Part shown: piece after piece, positions 9,997 through 20,289 of the stretch
How the letters are laid out: the number at the start of each line of letters is the position of its first letter
Position numbering within the stretch: the stretch's first letter is position 1
NCBI GenBank assembly: GCA_963575745.1
Contig: CAUYUJ010020754.1
Span: forward strand, 108,198 to 150,889
Direction of reading: 5' to 3'
DNA: 42,692 nt
Origin: Prorocentrum cordatum
Lineage: Eukaryota; Sar; Dinophyceae; Prorocentrales; Prorocentraceae
The notes under the pieces: model-generated
Told to the model about the DNA's origin: nothing
Database searches by the model: none
Seen by the model: only the letters and a program-made list of their open reading frames with translations
Program-made: the position numbers and the translations under genes

Positions 9997-11237
9997 ATGG
10001 TGGCTCCCCCGACGTCCCTGGCAGCGACCGCGGAGGCCCCGTCGGCTGCTTCGGCGCCGAGCCGCTGGTGGGCCCTGGGCTGGCTGGCGACCGGGCTCGC
10101 GGCGACCGCCTTGGTGGCCCGCGCCGCGTGGCGCGCCGATCAGGGCCGCGACGCCGTGGTGAAGGCAGGCCAGGCGCTGGGGCTGCTGCTGCTCACGCTC
10201 GCTGCCACCTGGTGGCGGGCGGGCTTCGGCCGGGGCAGCGGCCAGGCAGCCTCCGACCACGGGGAGCTCGAGCTGCTCCGCGCGCGGCTGGCGGCGCTGG
10301 AGGTGACCGAGCCCGAGGGCCCGGCGGACGCGGCGCTGGTGGCCTCGCCCGCGCCGCCGCCGACTGGGTTGCCTCCCGTGCCGCCGCCGTGGCAGCCGCC
10401 GCCTGGAGCCCCGCCACCCACGCCGCCGCCGGCGACCGTCGGAAACGGCGGGATGGCAGCGCTCGCGGCCTTCGCAGCTGGGGCCGATGTGGGCGGACCC
10501 ATGTTCCAGACGTGGGGGGCGCTGGGGGGCGTGCCGCCGCCCGCGGCCGCCGCGCCGCCGCCTGCGGCCGCGGCGCCGCCCGCCGGGGGCCGCTCGCCGC
10601 TGCCTGTGCCCAGCGGGTGCGCGCGGAGCTCGACGCCTTGGCAGGCGCGCGGCCCGCGGACCCGTGGTGGGGCGCTCGCTTCTCGCAGCGCGTGGTGGCG
10701 CTGGACGCGGCGGGGGCCCTCGCGGCGCCAGTGAAGGAGGCGCTGCAGGCAAGGGGCTACGTGGGAGCCGAAACCGTCGGGGCGCTCGACGCCGAGAGCT
10801 TGCGGCAGCTGCTGCGGAGCATCGAGGCAGCGGCGACCTCGGCTGGCGGCGGCGCGGGCGAACACGCTGTCGGGCTGGCGCAGTCTAGCAACGTGGAGTC
10901 GTGGGCGCATGGCCTCCCGCCCGACTTCCGCCGCGCCGCTGGATAAATTTACAGGAACATCCGCGGTGCTGGCACGACCTCGGTCCGCCACTGGCTACAG
11001 GAGCACCACATGGGCTCGAATACATCCGAGTCTTGGCAGCACCTGTGGGCCGTGGCGACGACCATCGACTTCGCTGTGGGTGGCATCTCGTCGGACCTGG
11101 AGATGTGCCAGAAGCTGATCACCGACGATCGGCTCGAACTAGCGCTGCGCCATCTGTCCGCCCATGTATATGAGCAGCGTACGAAGGACTACGTCGGTGG
11201 CGCGCGTCTTCGTGCTGTGGCCGAATCAGATCATTGA
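9997..11237 (+). pseudogene. Gag-like ORF1 of YR element, frameshifted
   Basis: The frame from an ATG-like start at 9997 gives an Ala-rich N-terminus with two hydrophobic stretches (about residues 25-45 and 60-75), then a short Leu/Ala helix (ELELLRARLAALE) and a Pro/Ala-rich linker. Near 10600 coding similarity moves to another frame (RVRAELDALAG, then NVESWAHGLPPDF at about 10890). It moves again near 10925 (LDKFTGTSAV) and returns (TSVRHWLQEHH at 10980; DDRLELALRHLSAHVYE at about 11127), ending at TGA 11235-11237. The second half has the look of the capsid-like region that precedes RT in dinoflagellate retroelements. The function is by position and composition; no named domain is certain. 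Confidence 0.6.
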
Positions 11238-11269
11238 GGGTATGTATTAACATAACCTAGTCTGGTAAT

Positions 11270-12240
11270 ATGCGACGACCAGCATGTGGCGGAGCCCGCG
11301 TTGAAGACAGAGGAGGTGATGGCTCTGCCACCGGCCTGGCACAGCTGCGCGCGGTCCGCCTCGCGCAGGAGTCTGGCCAGGTTCGCCGGCCCGAGAGGGT
11401 GACTGGCGCGCAGGCGCTGAGGGATCTCCTCAAGCTGCGCGAGGTCTCGTACATAGGCTGCAAGAGAGCGGGCGTGCATGCGCCCTTCGAGGCCGACCGC
11501 GTAGACGAGGTGGTAGCTCACACGACGGTCGACATGCTCCACGCTCTGCCTGCGGATGAGGCCGCCTTCTACCGAGATGAGGAACATGTGATTGACTGGT
11601 GAGGAAAATCAGAAGTACCGAAGCACGAGCTGGAGCAGCACTACGGCTTTCTGGGCGGCGAGCAGTCCGAGTGGATCAGGTACTTTCATCGAGAGGACCT
11701 GCCGCCGGGGCTCTGGGTCTACCGCGCGCGCGATCAGGTCGAGGCGATCAACGGCGTGGGCGCGGTGCGGAAGAAGGGCCCGACCAAGCGGCGGAAGCTG
11801 ATCATGGCTGTCCTGGCCAACTGCGCGTGGCGCGACGCGCGCGGGTGTGAGGGCCGCGGCTTGGGCGGCGGTGGAGCCCTGAGCATGCTTTGGGCCCCCG
11901 GCTCCGCTCTGAGTCTGAGCGTCGCCCGCTGTGGCGAGTCCAACGCGTTCTCGTCCATCGTGACGCTTGAGTGGGTGTGGCCCTGGATGGGCGCGCCCCC
12001 AGTGACGGCGGGACTGCTGAGGGCGCTCTAGCCGAGCGAGCTGGCGGGTGTGCCCGACGACCTGCTGATCTACCCGTGCTACACCGGCCTGCCGATGGGC
12101 TTGTCGCACTCGGTGCGCATCATGATGGCCATCAACATGCAGGCGCTGGGCCGTTGCCTGGTGGATAGCTCGAAGGTGCTGCAGCAGCTGGAGGCGCCGC
12201 GCCAGGAGCTCGCCGACGCGGTGGGCGTGGCCGACGTCGA
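11270..12240 (+). pseudogene. YR-element pol: reverse transcriptase, N-terminal half (motifs A and B)
   Basis: One frame, continuous to 13174, apart from stops TGA 11600-11602 and TAG 12029-12031. In order: FYRDEEHVIDW (about 11570), HYGFLGGEQSEW, a KKGPTKRRKLIM fingers segment (about 11770-11805), GESNAFSS (motif A region, 11933-) and YTGLPMGLSHSV (motif B region, 12080-12115). In the family as I remember it, motif A is DESNAF with a catalytic Asp; here that codon is GGC (11933-11935), Gly. The TAG at 12029 sits in LLRAL-PSEL, where CAG to TAG would suffice. Both stops and the lost Asp argue for a dead copy. Confidence 0.75.
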
Positions 12241-12339
12241 GTGGGTCAGCCGCCAGGAGGCTCGGCGCGCCGAGGGGCCCGTGGGCGCGGGCATGTCCGT
12301 GCCCGAGTTCGCGGACCAGGTCGGGGCCCTGAAGCAGCT

Positions 12340-13174
12340 CGACTCGAGGGCGATGGTGGTCCTGCGCGTGTTCGCGGGCCAGCGCCGGCAGAAGGACGTG
12401 CAGCATTGCGTCGAGCAGCTCGGGGGCCAGCACGGCGCGGGGGTCTTCGTGTTCAGCGTCGACCTGGCGTGCGATCGGAGGTGGGGCTTCAGCGACCCGC
12501 ACGCGGTCTCCCTCCTGCTGGGCCTCGCCAAGGAGGGCCTCCTGGACGTCGTGCTGGGCGGGCCGCCGTGCGCGACCTGGCGCCGCGTGCGCTTCCGCCC
12601 GGGCGGGCCGCCGCCGCTGCGGACGCGGCGCGAGCTGCTGGGCCTGGGAGGTCTGACGGCGGGGCAGCAGGCGAGAGTGGCCGAGGCCAACGTGATGCTG
12701 TTGAATTTTCTGGGGCTCTGCGAAGCTGTTCTAGCGTGGGGGGGCGCCTTCCTTGTCGAGCGCCCGGCCGACCTGGGATGCGAGCCCCACCCTTCGATTT
12801 AGGTCCTGGATGGAGTCCGGGGGCTCGCCGATAGGGCGGGGGTGTCAGTCGTTGAATTAGACCAGTGTACGTTTGAGGGTGTGGCCGAGAAACCAACGGG
12901 TCTCCTCTCCAACCTCCTTGGGATCGCTGAAGGCCCCCTAAGATGCGATGGGCGTCGCGAACGCGGCAAGTCGTGCGGGCGACTCTCTGGTGGAACGTTC
13001 GCTGCCCGTCGGCTTCAAACGCGCCCTCCAGGCTTCTGTCGTTTTCTCGCCCTGTGCGTTGTCAGGGCTCTCGTGGCCATGGGCGAGGGCGGTCGGGGCC
13101 CAGGGGGCGGAGAAGAACAGCTTCGCGGGGCTCGAGGACCTCGAACTGGAGCGCGTCGGTCGCCGGCCCCCTAG
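12340..13174 (+). pseudogene. Cytosine-methyltransferase-like module inside YR-element pol
   Basis: Same frame as the RT half. It shows VLRVFAGQRR (motif I-like SAM site, about 12359-12388), FSVDL (acidic motif II-like, about 12452-12466) and GGPPCATW (12557-; the PC dipeptide of C5-methyltransferase motif IV). FLVERPADLG (about 12749) follows, then past TAG 12800-12802 come VVELDQCTF (about 12845) and KPTGLLSNL, and ARRLQTRPPGFC (about 13000-13050). TAG replaces what is usually Trp in PSIW (TGG to TAG). Motif order fits the C5 class; a true target-recognition domain is not evident. It lies between RT motifs B and C rather than after RNase H. Confidence 0.7.
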
Positions 13175-13179
13175 GCGGC

Positions 13180-13875
13180 GCGCTGTGCGTGCTCGACGAG
13201 CTCTACTCCAAGGGGGGCCGGGTCAAGCTGCGCGAGAAGGACGTGGCCAGCTACGTGCACGTGGGCGACGGCGTGTGCATATCGCCCCACCCTCGCGGCC
13301 AGCGCTCGACGAGTCCGACCTGCGACGCGGTCGTGTCAAGGCTGGCCGGCGCCTGGGAGGGCGCGCGGGTCGCGGCCGGCGAGGTGTCCAAGGTCGTCGG
13401 ATACACCTAACAGGCCGACCCGCCCGTGCTGGCCGTGGAGCCAGTGAAGGCCAGCCTCCTGCAGGACAGTTTGGGCTGGCTCCTCGAGGTGCCGTGGGTG
13501 GACATCGAGCTGTTCAGGGGGGTCGTTGGCGCGTGGATCTGGGGCGCGCTGCTCAAGCGGGAGCTGCTCGCCGTGCCCCGCGCCATCTTCCAGTTCATGG
13601 GGCGCAACGAGGGACGAGTGGCCCCCTGGTGGCCGTCGGCCCGCCGGGAGGCTCGCGCCATGCAGTGGCTTGCCCTTGCCGTGCGCTCGGAGCTCGGGGC
13701 GCCTGCGGCGCCGCTGGTTCTCTCGTCGGACGCGGAGGGCGTCGACGCGGTCGACTTCGGCGGGTTCGGGGTCGTCGGCAATTCAGTGGACCGGGAACTG
13801 GCCGAGGAGCTCATCTTGGCTGGCGCCCGCCCTGGGCACGCTGTTGCCCGCCTGGCGGCCGCGCGTCGCACCTGA
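13180..13875 (+). pseudogene. YR-element pol: RT motif C, thumb and RNase H
   Basis: After a frameshift near 13130-13180 the coding frame gives SYVHVGDGVCI (13252-13284), which occupies the place of RT motif C (xxDD). The first Asp codon is GGC (13264-13266) and the second GAC is kept. An in-frame TAA (13408-13410) follows GYT. Then come a thumb-like segment, WWPSARREARAM (about 13627) and LSSDAEG...DFGGFGVVG with an Asp at 13729-13731, as in retroelement RNase H (metal-binding Asp followed by a small-residue-rich strand). It ends at TGA 13873-13875, after which similarity continues in other frames to about 14110. Confidence 0.7.
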
Positions 13876-14249
13876 ACCGCCGGGGCCGCGGGGTCGGCTG
13901 CCGCGTCCCCGTGTCCAAGGTCCCTCGCCGGCTGCTGGGGGCGGGCGCGGGCACCTGGGCGGCGCTGGCGGCCAGCCGCTGGCAGCGAGCAGATCACATC
14001 ACTTTGGGGGGGGCAGAGCAGCGCTGACTGTCCTGACACGCGTGGCGGCCTGCCCAGGCTCACATCGTTCCCTCATCACATATTTGGAAGATAGCGAGAC
14101 CTTGTCGGGCTTCGCCTGCGCTAAACCAGCTCCTCAGGCGACGTGCTGGCCTTTGTTTGGCTACTGGCATTGGCTTTCTGTTACCGTGGGTGGATGCCAA
14201 GCGCCAAGCTGCTGACTGGCTATCGCGACTTCGTGGTCGCTTCTAACTC

Positions 14250-15132
14250 GCGCGGCTGGGCCGCGGCGGCTCGACGAGCATCGCGCCGCCAAGGTGCAGC
14301 CGCAGACCCTTGTCAACTACCGACGCGCCGCGAGTTGCTCACCGACTGGGCGGCGCTGCATGGACTGGACCCTCATGGGGTTGGCCAGTGGGACGACCTG
14401 CTGGTTGAATTCAAGTGCGACATCGTGGTCCACCTGACGCCGGCGAAGTTCGGCCAGGTGGTAGCTGCAGTGGAGGTTTTTTTTTCCAGCGTTTTCGAGG
14501 CAAGTTAGCCTGGACTCACGCTGTTCTTCGAGGATGGGAGTCTTCTGCGCCCAGGCGCCACGCGGTGCCCTTGGGGCGCGCGCCGGGGAAGTTGCCGGCG
14601 TGCCATCCTGCCTCCTGGGGCCACGGTCGGCTAGGGCTGGGCCTGATACTGCAGTGCATGCGCCCGTCAGAAATGCTGGGTATTTGGGTCGGGCACCTTT
14701 CTTTCCCTCGCCAGCGCGGTGCCGGCGCTGCCCCATCGCCGCTTGCCTTCTCCCTGGGCACGAAGAAGGGTGCGAAGTCGAAACGCCCCCAGGTAGTTAT
14801 GCTCACTCAGAAGGATGAGGTTCTAGTTCGGGTGTTAGCAGGAGTTGCAGCAGCCACCCCTCCGGGCCACCACCTCGTCCCGTGCCCCCTCGCCCGCTGC
14901 CGCGCCCTGCTCGAGCAAGCCGAGCAGGCCTCGGGCGTTTCTGTGGGCTGGGGCCCGCGCAGCCCGCGCAGGGATCAGCTTCTCCGAGATCCGCGTGGGC
15001 GGCAGGTGGGTGAGCGACAGCAGCCTCCGCGTCTACCTGGACGTGCTGGGTGCCAACGCCGACTTGCTGCAGTTGCAGCAGCGCGGCTTGGCGGACCAGC
15101 TGCGCTGGGTGAGCGCCAACTGGCCGATCTAA
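14250..15132 (+). pseudogene. YR-element tyrosine recombinase, frameshifted
   Basis: Fragments in three frames. KVQPQTLVNYRR (about 14290-14325) resembles the N-terminal core-binding domain of phage-type integrases. From about 14505, LAWTHAVLRGW...GHGRLGLGLILQCMRPSEMLGIW carries the box I Arg (14661-14663) in the familiar RPSE context. PRSPR (14955-14969) stands where HxxR is expected, with Arg (CGC) in place of His. After a one-base shift, IRVGGRWVSDSSLRVYLDV gives the GRW box (about 15001) and the candidate nucleophile Tyr (15034-15036), ending at TAA 15130-15132. The combination R...RxxR...GRW...Y identifies a YR domain despite the damage. Confidence 0.75.
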
Positions 15133-15166
15133 TTCGACGCGATGTGCAGGGCCCCGACTTCGCCCC

Positions 15167-16301
15167 ATGGCGCCCAAGGGCTACAAGATGATCAACGGCG
15201 CGTGGACCAAGGTAGCGCCCGACAGCCGAGTCTCCTCGCCCGCGCCTTCGGTGCGCTCCGGGGGCAGCTCATGGAGTAAGATCTCGCCGGTGTCTTTGGC
15301 GTCGACCCCTTTCCTCGCGCCTGTGGGGCCCGTCGGGGGCCTGGGCCTGCCGTCGCTGCCCTCGCCCGAGGTGGCGCAGGACCTCGTGCGCCGCCTAGAG
15401 CTCGAGGCACTCCACGGGCAGACCCTTCAGAAGGCGCAGGCCGCTCAGGCCAGCAAGGCCAAGAAGCCTACCAGCCGCTGCGGCGCCGGCCTTCGCACCT
15501 CCTTCGGCAGATGGTGCTGCGGGCGCGGCTGGGACCTCGTGCCCCAGTGCGCGGTGCTGCTGGTCGTGATCGCCTTGCTGCCGGCCTGGCTGGCGCCCTC
15601 GCTGGCGCGGAGTGCGGGCGCCGCGGTGAGCATGTCTGTGGGGCCTCGCCGACGCCGCGGGTGCGATCGCCCAGGTCGCCAAGAACGCCGCGCTGCTGGT
15701 CTCGGACGTCGCCGTGGCCTTCGCCGAGGGCACCGTGTCCGTGATGCGCGAGGCTTGGGCAGGAGTGGATTTGGCAGACACCTCGGTCAACGCGTCCGGC
15801 GCTCGCTTCCCGGTCATCGGCGGAGTCGCGCGGCAGGAGTTCGAGGCGAGCGAGGTGGCGACCGCGCTGCGGCCGCTGCCGCCTGAGTACTCGCAGTGGC
15901 TGTGGAAGGCCGCGAGCCGCGCGGGGCCCCGCTCGCCGCGCTTCTCGGCGAGCGAGTGCCGTTTTAAGACGGCCTCGTTCTTTGACTACTTCGAGTTCGA
16001 GGCGCCCCTGTTCCCGAGTGGCTACGTGGGGGTGCGCTTCATCTGGGCGCGCATGGGTCTCGCGGCTGCGTGGGCCAACCCGTTGTGGGAGCTGCTCGGC
16101 GTCGACGCGAGCTCCGAGCTGGCCCCCGTCGCCGCGCGCGCCCGGGGTGCGATCTCAGACGCGCTCGACCTGGACTGGCTCCGCGCGCCTCTCACTGACG
16201 ACGAGGGCGAGGCCCGCGTGGCGCCCCCGACGTGGTTTCGCTGGCTGCAGCGGGCCCGCCAATGCGCGTCGTGGGCCAAGATCGCTAGCGGGAGTCGGTG
16301 A
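15167..16301 (+). pseudogene. Membrane-anchored accessory ORF of YR element, one frameshift
   Basis: An ATG start 35 bases after the recombinase stop opens a frame (MAPKGYKMINGAW...) with a Ser/Pro-rich N-terminus, a Leu/Glu helix and one strong hydrophobic segment (CAVLLVVIALLPAWL, about 15550-15594). Near 15640 the reading frame shifts; the second frame (GLADAAGAIAQVAKNAALL, through FFDYFEFEAPLF, about 15980) runs to TGA 16299-16301. Joined, it would be about 375 residues with one or two membrane helices. I recall similar ORFs near dinoflagellate retroelement pol genes but cannot name a family. Function is unknown; it lies inside the element's repeats, so it travels with the element. Confidence 0.6.
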
Positions 16302-16400
16302 TGGTGGGATGGCTTTTCTTTTGGCCGTGCTGCAGTGCATGGGGGCGCCTGTTCGTCGCGGCCGGCTCCAGTTGTGATCTCAGGTTCCCGAGGCAGATCG

Positions 16401-16640
16401 CAGGTGGGCATCGCGGTTTGCGCCATCACCGCAGGCAGAATTTGCGTGCAGCACGAGTTTCCGATGAGTGGAATGGGCCACTCAGCGAGTTGGGCGGCCT
16501 TGTGCCGCGAGGGAAACTTCAAAGGTGAATGCCGCATTTGGTCGTTGCAAAACAGTTGTCGATCCTGCAGGCTTACGCCTCTCCGCATGCTTGGGTGGGT
16601 CTGGGCGGGCACTGAGATTTTGGTCGCGTATTATGATTTA
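16401..16640 (+). repeat. Split direct repeat B1
   Basis: Matches 16941-17170 with small gaps: shared blocks include CCGCAGGCA, TGCAGCACGAG, CCGATGAGTGGA, CACTCAGCGAGTTGGGCGG and GATCCTGCAGGC. It ends GGTCGCGTATTATGATTTA, directly against repeat A2. Confidence 0.9.
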
Positions 16641-16840
16641 ATGAGCTCGAGAATGGATATTAATGTGTGTGAGCAGCCTGTAAAGTAGAGTCGACCAAAA
16701 GCCTAGGGTTTTTGCTACTCGCGCCCGGCCTTGGCGCGATGAGCAAAAACCCGAAGGTTTTGAGCCATGCGGCCTGAAGCTCATGCTTGTGTCTTTTCCA
16801 TAGCTGTTTCTGGGCCCCCCAAATACTTCCATGACCGAGG
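16641..16840 (+). repeat. Split direct repeat A2
   Basis: Second copy of A1, abutting B1 without a gap and keeping the 20-bp-arm hairpin (16706-16752). After about 16840 a segment of about 100 bases unique to this junction separates it from B2. Confidence 0.92.
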
Positions 16841-16940
16841 CTAGGGCGAGTAGTTTCTGACTCGAAGCTTCCCTCCCTGGTGTCGTGACCAGTCTTGCAT
16901 GGCCCGAAACAAGTTCGGGTGCCCGTCCAGACCTCGGCCT

Positions 16941-17170
16941 GCGGTGGGAGTTTACACCATCTCCGCAGGCATAATTTGTATGCAGCACGAGCTTCCGATG
17001 AGTGGAGTGTGCCACTCAGCGAGTTGGGCGGCCTTGAGCCGCGAGAGAAGCGTCAAAGGTGAATACCGCATCTGGTCGTTGCAAAACATTTGTCGATCCT
17101 GCAGGCCTACGCCTCTCCGTGTGCTTGGGTGGGGCTGGGCGGGCGCTGAGATCCTGGTCACGTATTGGGA
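16941..17170 (+). repeat. Split direct repeat B2 (right end of YR element)
   Basis: Second copy of B1. It ends at about GGTCACGTATTGGGACG, after which CATA/TATA sequence begins. Confidence 0.9.
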
Positions 17171-17173
17171 CGT

Positions 17174-17208
<35 letters not shown>

Positions 17209-17230
17209 ATATATATATGTGTATGTGTGT
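17171..17230 (+). repeat. CATA/TA microsatellite, right flank of YR element
   Basis: TACATACATATATATACATACATG followed by a (TA)n run, in pieces. It is compositionally the same as the left flank ending at 9735, supporting insertion into one CATA tract. Confidence 0.85.
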
Positions 17231-17407
17231 GTTTGCCAGCGTGGACCCCAAACAGTAGGTTCGTGCTGTCTATGCGGTGCAACCTATGCGGTGCAACTAA
17301 TTTCTGTTCGCAGTGAGTTGTCCACTTTACTGTTCGCGCAAACATCCCACCCACCCACCCGCAACTTGGCTTGCAAAATCTCTTAAGACCGTGACGGTGG
17401 GTACCAA

Positions 17408-18165
17408 ATGGCACTTGGCAGCGACAGCGACGCCGACGACGACAGCGACAACGACGACGACGACGCCGCCGACAACGACTGCGACGACACCGACGACGTC
17501 TCCAACGACTTCGACGACGCCGACAACGACGACGACGACACAGACGACGACGACGACGCTGCCGACGGCGTCGACGACGATGACAACGACGACGACGACG
17601 CCGACGCCGACGACGACAACGACGACACCGACGACGACGACGTCAACGACGCCGACGACGACGACGACGGCGGCGACAACGACGACACCGACGACGACGA
17701 CGACGCCGATGCCGACGACGACGAAGACGACGACGACGACGACGTCGCCAACGAAGACGACGACGAGGGAGGAGGGAGGACGACGACGGCGACAACGACG
17801 ACAACGGCGACAACGACGAGGGAGGAGGGAAGACGGCGAGGACGCAAACGACGAAGAAGGAGGAAGGACGGCGACGCCGACGATGACAACGACGAGGGAG
17901 GAGGGAAAACGACGACGACAACGACGACGACGACGACGGCGACGAAATAGGAGGGACGACGACGAGACGCCGACGACGGACGACGACGACGACGACGAGG
18001 AAGGAGGAGGAAGGACGACCACGGCGACAACGACGACGGAAACGACCACGACGCCAAAGAGGACGACGACGACGAACACGAGGAAAGACAGAGGACGACG
18101 TAGGCGACGACGACGACGACGAGGGAGGAGGGAGGACGACGACGATGACGACGCAGGAGCGCGCG
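17408..18165 (+). repeat. GAC-rich core of copy a
   Basis: Compound GAC/GACGCC/GAGGGAGGAGGGA tract. It opens with an ATG followed by Ala-Leu-Gly and an Asp-rich string. The corresponding ATG and start are kept in copy e (37844). All six frames are largely open, so the Asp-rich frame cannot be favoured on openness alone. Confidence 0.9.
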
Positions 18166-18174
18166 CGCACGCTT

Positions 18175-18665
18175 TTGTTGAAAATCCGTGTTGCGAAACC
18201 TTGTGTTTTTGTATGTTTTTTTGGACGTTCGATTTCGAAATCCTTCCGAAACCGATGGGTTTTGAAGGTTTTCGGCCTACGCGCGCGACGACGCGCGCGT
18301 CTGCACTTCGTCCCTTTTTTTTGTGCAGTATTCTCGCGACGGCACACGCGCAAGGGCGTTCGATAGATTTCGACATGCGCGCGCGCGAAGCCCGTTTAAT
18401 AGCATTTTGTGAAAATCTTTTTTTTTTTTTTGTTTTCTTTTTTTTTGTTTATATATATATAAGATTTCGCAAGAGCTCGCGCGGAAACTTGTTTTAGCAA
18501 ATCAGTGTTGCGAAACCTTTTGTTTTTGTATGTTATTTTGGAATCTCGATTGCGAATTCCTTCCGGCACCGAAGGTTTTGAAGGATTTCGGCATGCGCGC
18601 GCGACGACGCGCGCGTGCGCACTTCGTCCCATTTGTTGCAAGGGATTCGCGAACAAGTGTTATGT
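18175..18665 (+). repeat. Two tail modules of copy a
   Basis: Module 1 about 18185-18415, module 2 about 18500-18665. Each runs TTGCGAAACC, TTTTTGTATGTT, a CTCGATT or TTCGATT box, CCTTCCG, GAAGGTTTT, TTCGGC, a GCGCGCGACGACGCGCGCG near-palindrome, then GCACTTCGTCCC. Equivalent modules lie at 19515-19740, 19815-19975, 20835-21045, 40130-40350 and 42370-42560. Confidence 0.88.
18416..18466 (+). repeat. T-run with terminal (TA)n replacing a hairpin in copy a
   Basis: Where copy b reads a small hairpin GAAAACC-TAT-GGTTTTC (about 19752-19768), copy a has a T-run of about 14, GTTTTC, another T-run, then GTTTATATATATATAAG. Sequences on both sides are still alignable. Confidence 0.85.
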
Positions 18666-18974
18666 TAGAACAAAACATGTCACCGCATATTGTTTTTTTA
18701 TAAGGGAACTTCAGGGGGGGATACCGGCCCCCTGGGACAATGCAAATTCATTTTTAGGATGGACATGTGGTCATAATCATAAATGATTTACATATCCGAA
18801 AAGGGGGCCGATAACGCCGGGGGGGGTAGATCCTATTTAGTTTTTAGAAAGGGATAATTAATCATTTGCCGAACTTGAAGTTGTCAACTCCACTGCTCGC
18901 GCAATCATCCCACCCACCCACCCGCAACTTGATTTTCAAAGCCCATGCTGCAGCGATTTCGATGAGTGCTGGGT

Positions 18975-19495
18975 GCTGGATGTCGTCGACGACGGCGGCG
19001 ACGACGACGAAGCCGACGTCGACGACGACGACGACGACGCCGACGCCGACGACGACGACGAAGACGACGACGATGACGTCGCCAACGAAGACGACGACGA
19101 GGGAAGAGGGAGGACGACGACGGCGACAACGACGACAACGACGACAACGACGAGGGAGGAGGGAGGACGGCGACGACGCGAACGACGAAAAAGGAGGAAG
19201 GACGGCGACGCCGACGACGACAACGACGAGGGAGGAGGGAAGGACGACGACGACGACAACGATGACGACGACGGCGACGAAATAGGAGGGACGACGACGA
19301 GACGCCGACGACGGACGACGACGACGACGAGGGAGGAGGAGGAAGGACGACCACGGCGACAACGACGACGGAAACGACCACGACGCCAAAGAGGACGACG
19401 ACGACGAACACGAGGAAAGACAGAGGACGACGTAGGCGACGACGACGACGACGCGGGAGGAGGGAGGACGACGACGACGACGACGACGCAAGAGC
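18975..19495 (+). repeat. GAC-rich core of copy b
   Basis: Nearly the same internal order of GAC, GAGGGAGGAGGGA, GAAATAGGAGGG and CACGAGGAAAGACAGAGG landmarks as in copies a and c. The copies therefore derive from one amplified array rather than independent microsatellite growth. Confidence 0.92.
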
Positions 19496-20289
19496 GCGCG
19501 CGCACGCTTTTGTTGAAAATCCGTGTTGCGAAACCTTGGGTTTTTGTATGTTTTTTTGGACACGCGATTTTGAAATCCTTCCGAAACCGATGGGTTTTGA
19601 AGGTTTTCGGCATACGCGCGCGACGACGCGCGCGTCTGCACTTCGTCCCGTTTTTTGCAAAGGATTCTCGCGACGGCACACGCGCAAGGGCGTTCGACAG
19701 ATTTCGACATGCGCGCGCGCGAAGCCCGTTTAATAGCATTTCGTGAAAATCTTGGAAAACCTATGGTTTTCTTAAGATTTCGCAAGAGCTCGCGCGGAAA
19801 CTTTTTAGCAAATCAATGTTGCGAAACCTTTTGTTTTTGTATGTTATTTTGGAATCTCGATTGCGAATTCCTTCCGGCACCGAAGGTTTTTGAAGGATTT
19901 CGGCATGCGCGCGCGACGACGCGCGCGTGCGCACTTCGTCCCATTTGTTGCAAGGGATTCGCGAACAAGTGTTATGTTAGAACAAAACATGTCACCGCAT
20001 ATTGTTTTTTTACAAAGGAACCTCAGGGGGGGGATACCGGCCCCCTGGGTTAGTGCAAATTCATATTTCGGATGGACATGTGGTCATAATCATGAATGAT
20101 TTACATATCCGAAAACGGGGCCGATAACGCCGGGGGGGGGGGGTAGATCCTATTTCGTTTTTAGAAAGGGATAATTAATCACTTGCCGAACTTGAAGTTG
20201 TCAACTCCACTGCTCGCGCAATCATCCCACCCACCCACGCGCAACTTGATTTGCAAAGCCCATGCTGCAGCGATTGCGATGAGTGCTGG

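Larger units (their letters stand above)
9741..17170 (+). mobile_element. Tyrosine-recombinase retrotransposon with split direct repeats (Ngaro/PAT-like order), decayed
   Basis: The 7.4-kb unit is bounded by repeat A1 on the left and B2 on the right, with B1 and A2 adjacent inside the right end: A1 - ORFs - B1 - A2 - B2. This split-direct-repeat order is characteristic of YR retrotransposons (DIRS order, PAT/Ngaro-like). The coding content agrees: gag-like ORF, RT, methyltransferase-like module, RNase H, tyrosine recombinase and a membrane accessory ORF, all on +. The pol frame has stops at 11600, 12029, 12800, 13408 and 13873 plus several frameshifts, so the copy is inactive. Both flanks are CATA-rich, which suggests insertion into a microsatellite. 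No target-site duplication is expected for this class, and none is seen. Confidence 0.85.

Noticed and set aside
11600-13875. Stop-codon reassignment to explain in-frame stops in the YR pol
   Set aside because: TGA, TAG and TAA all occur in frame, together with frameshifts and lost catalytic residues, so decay is simpler.
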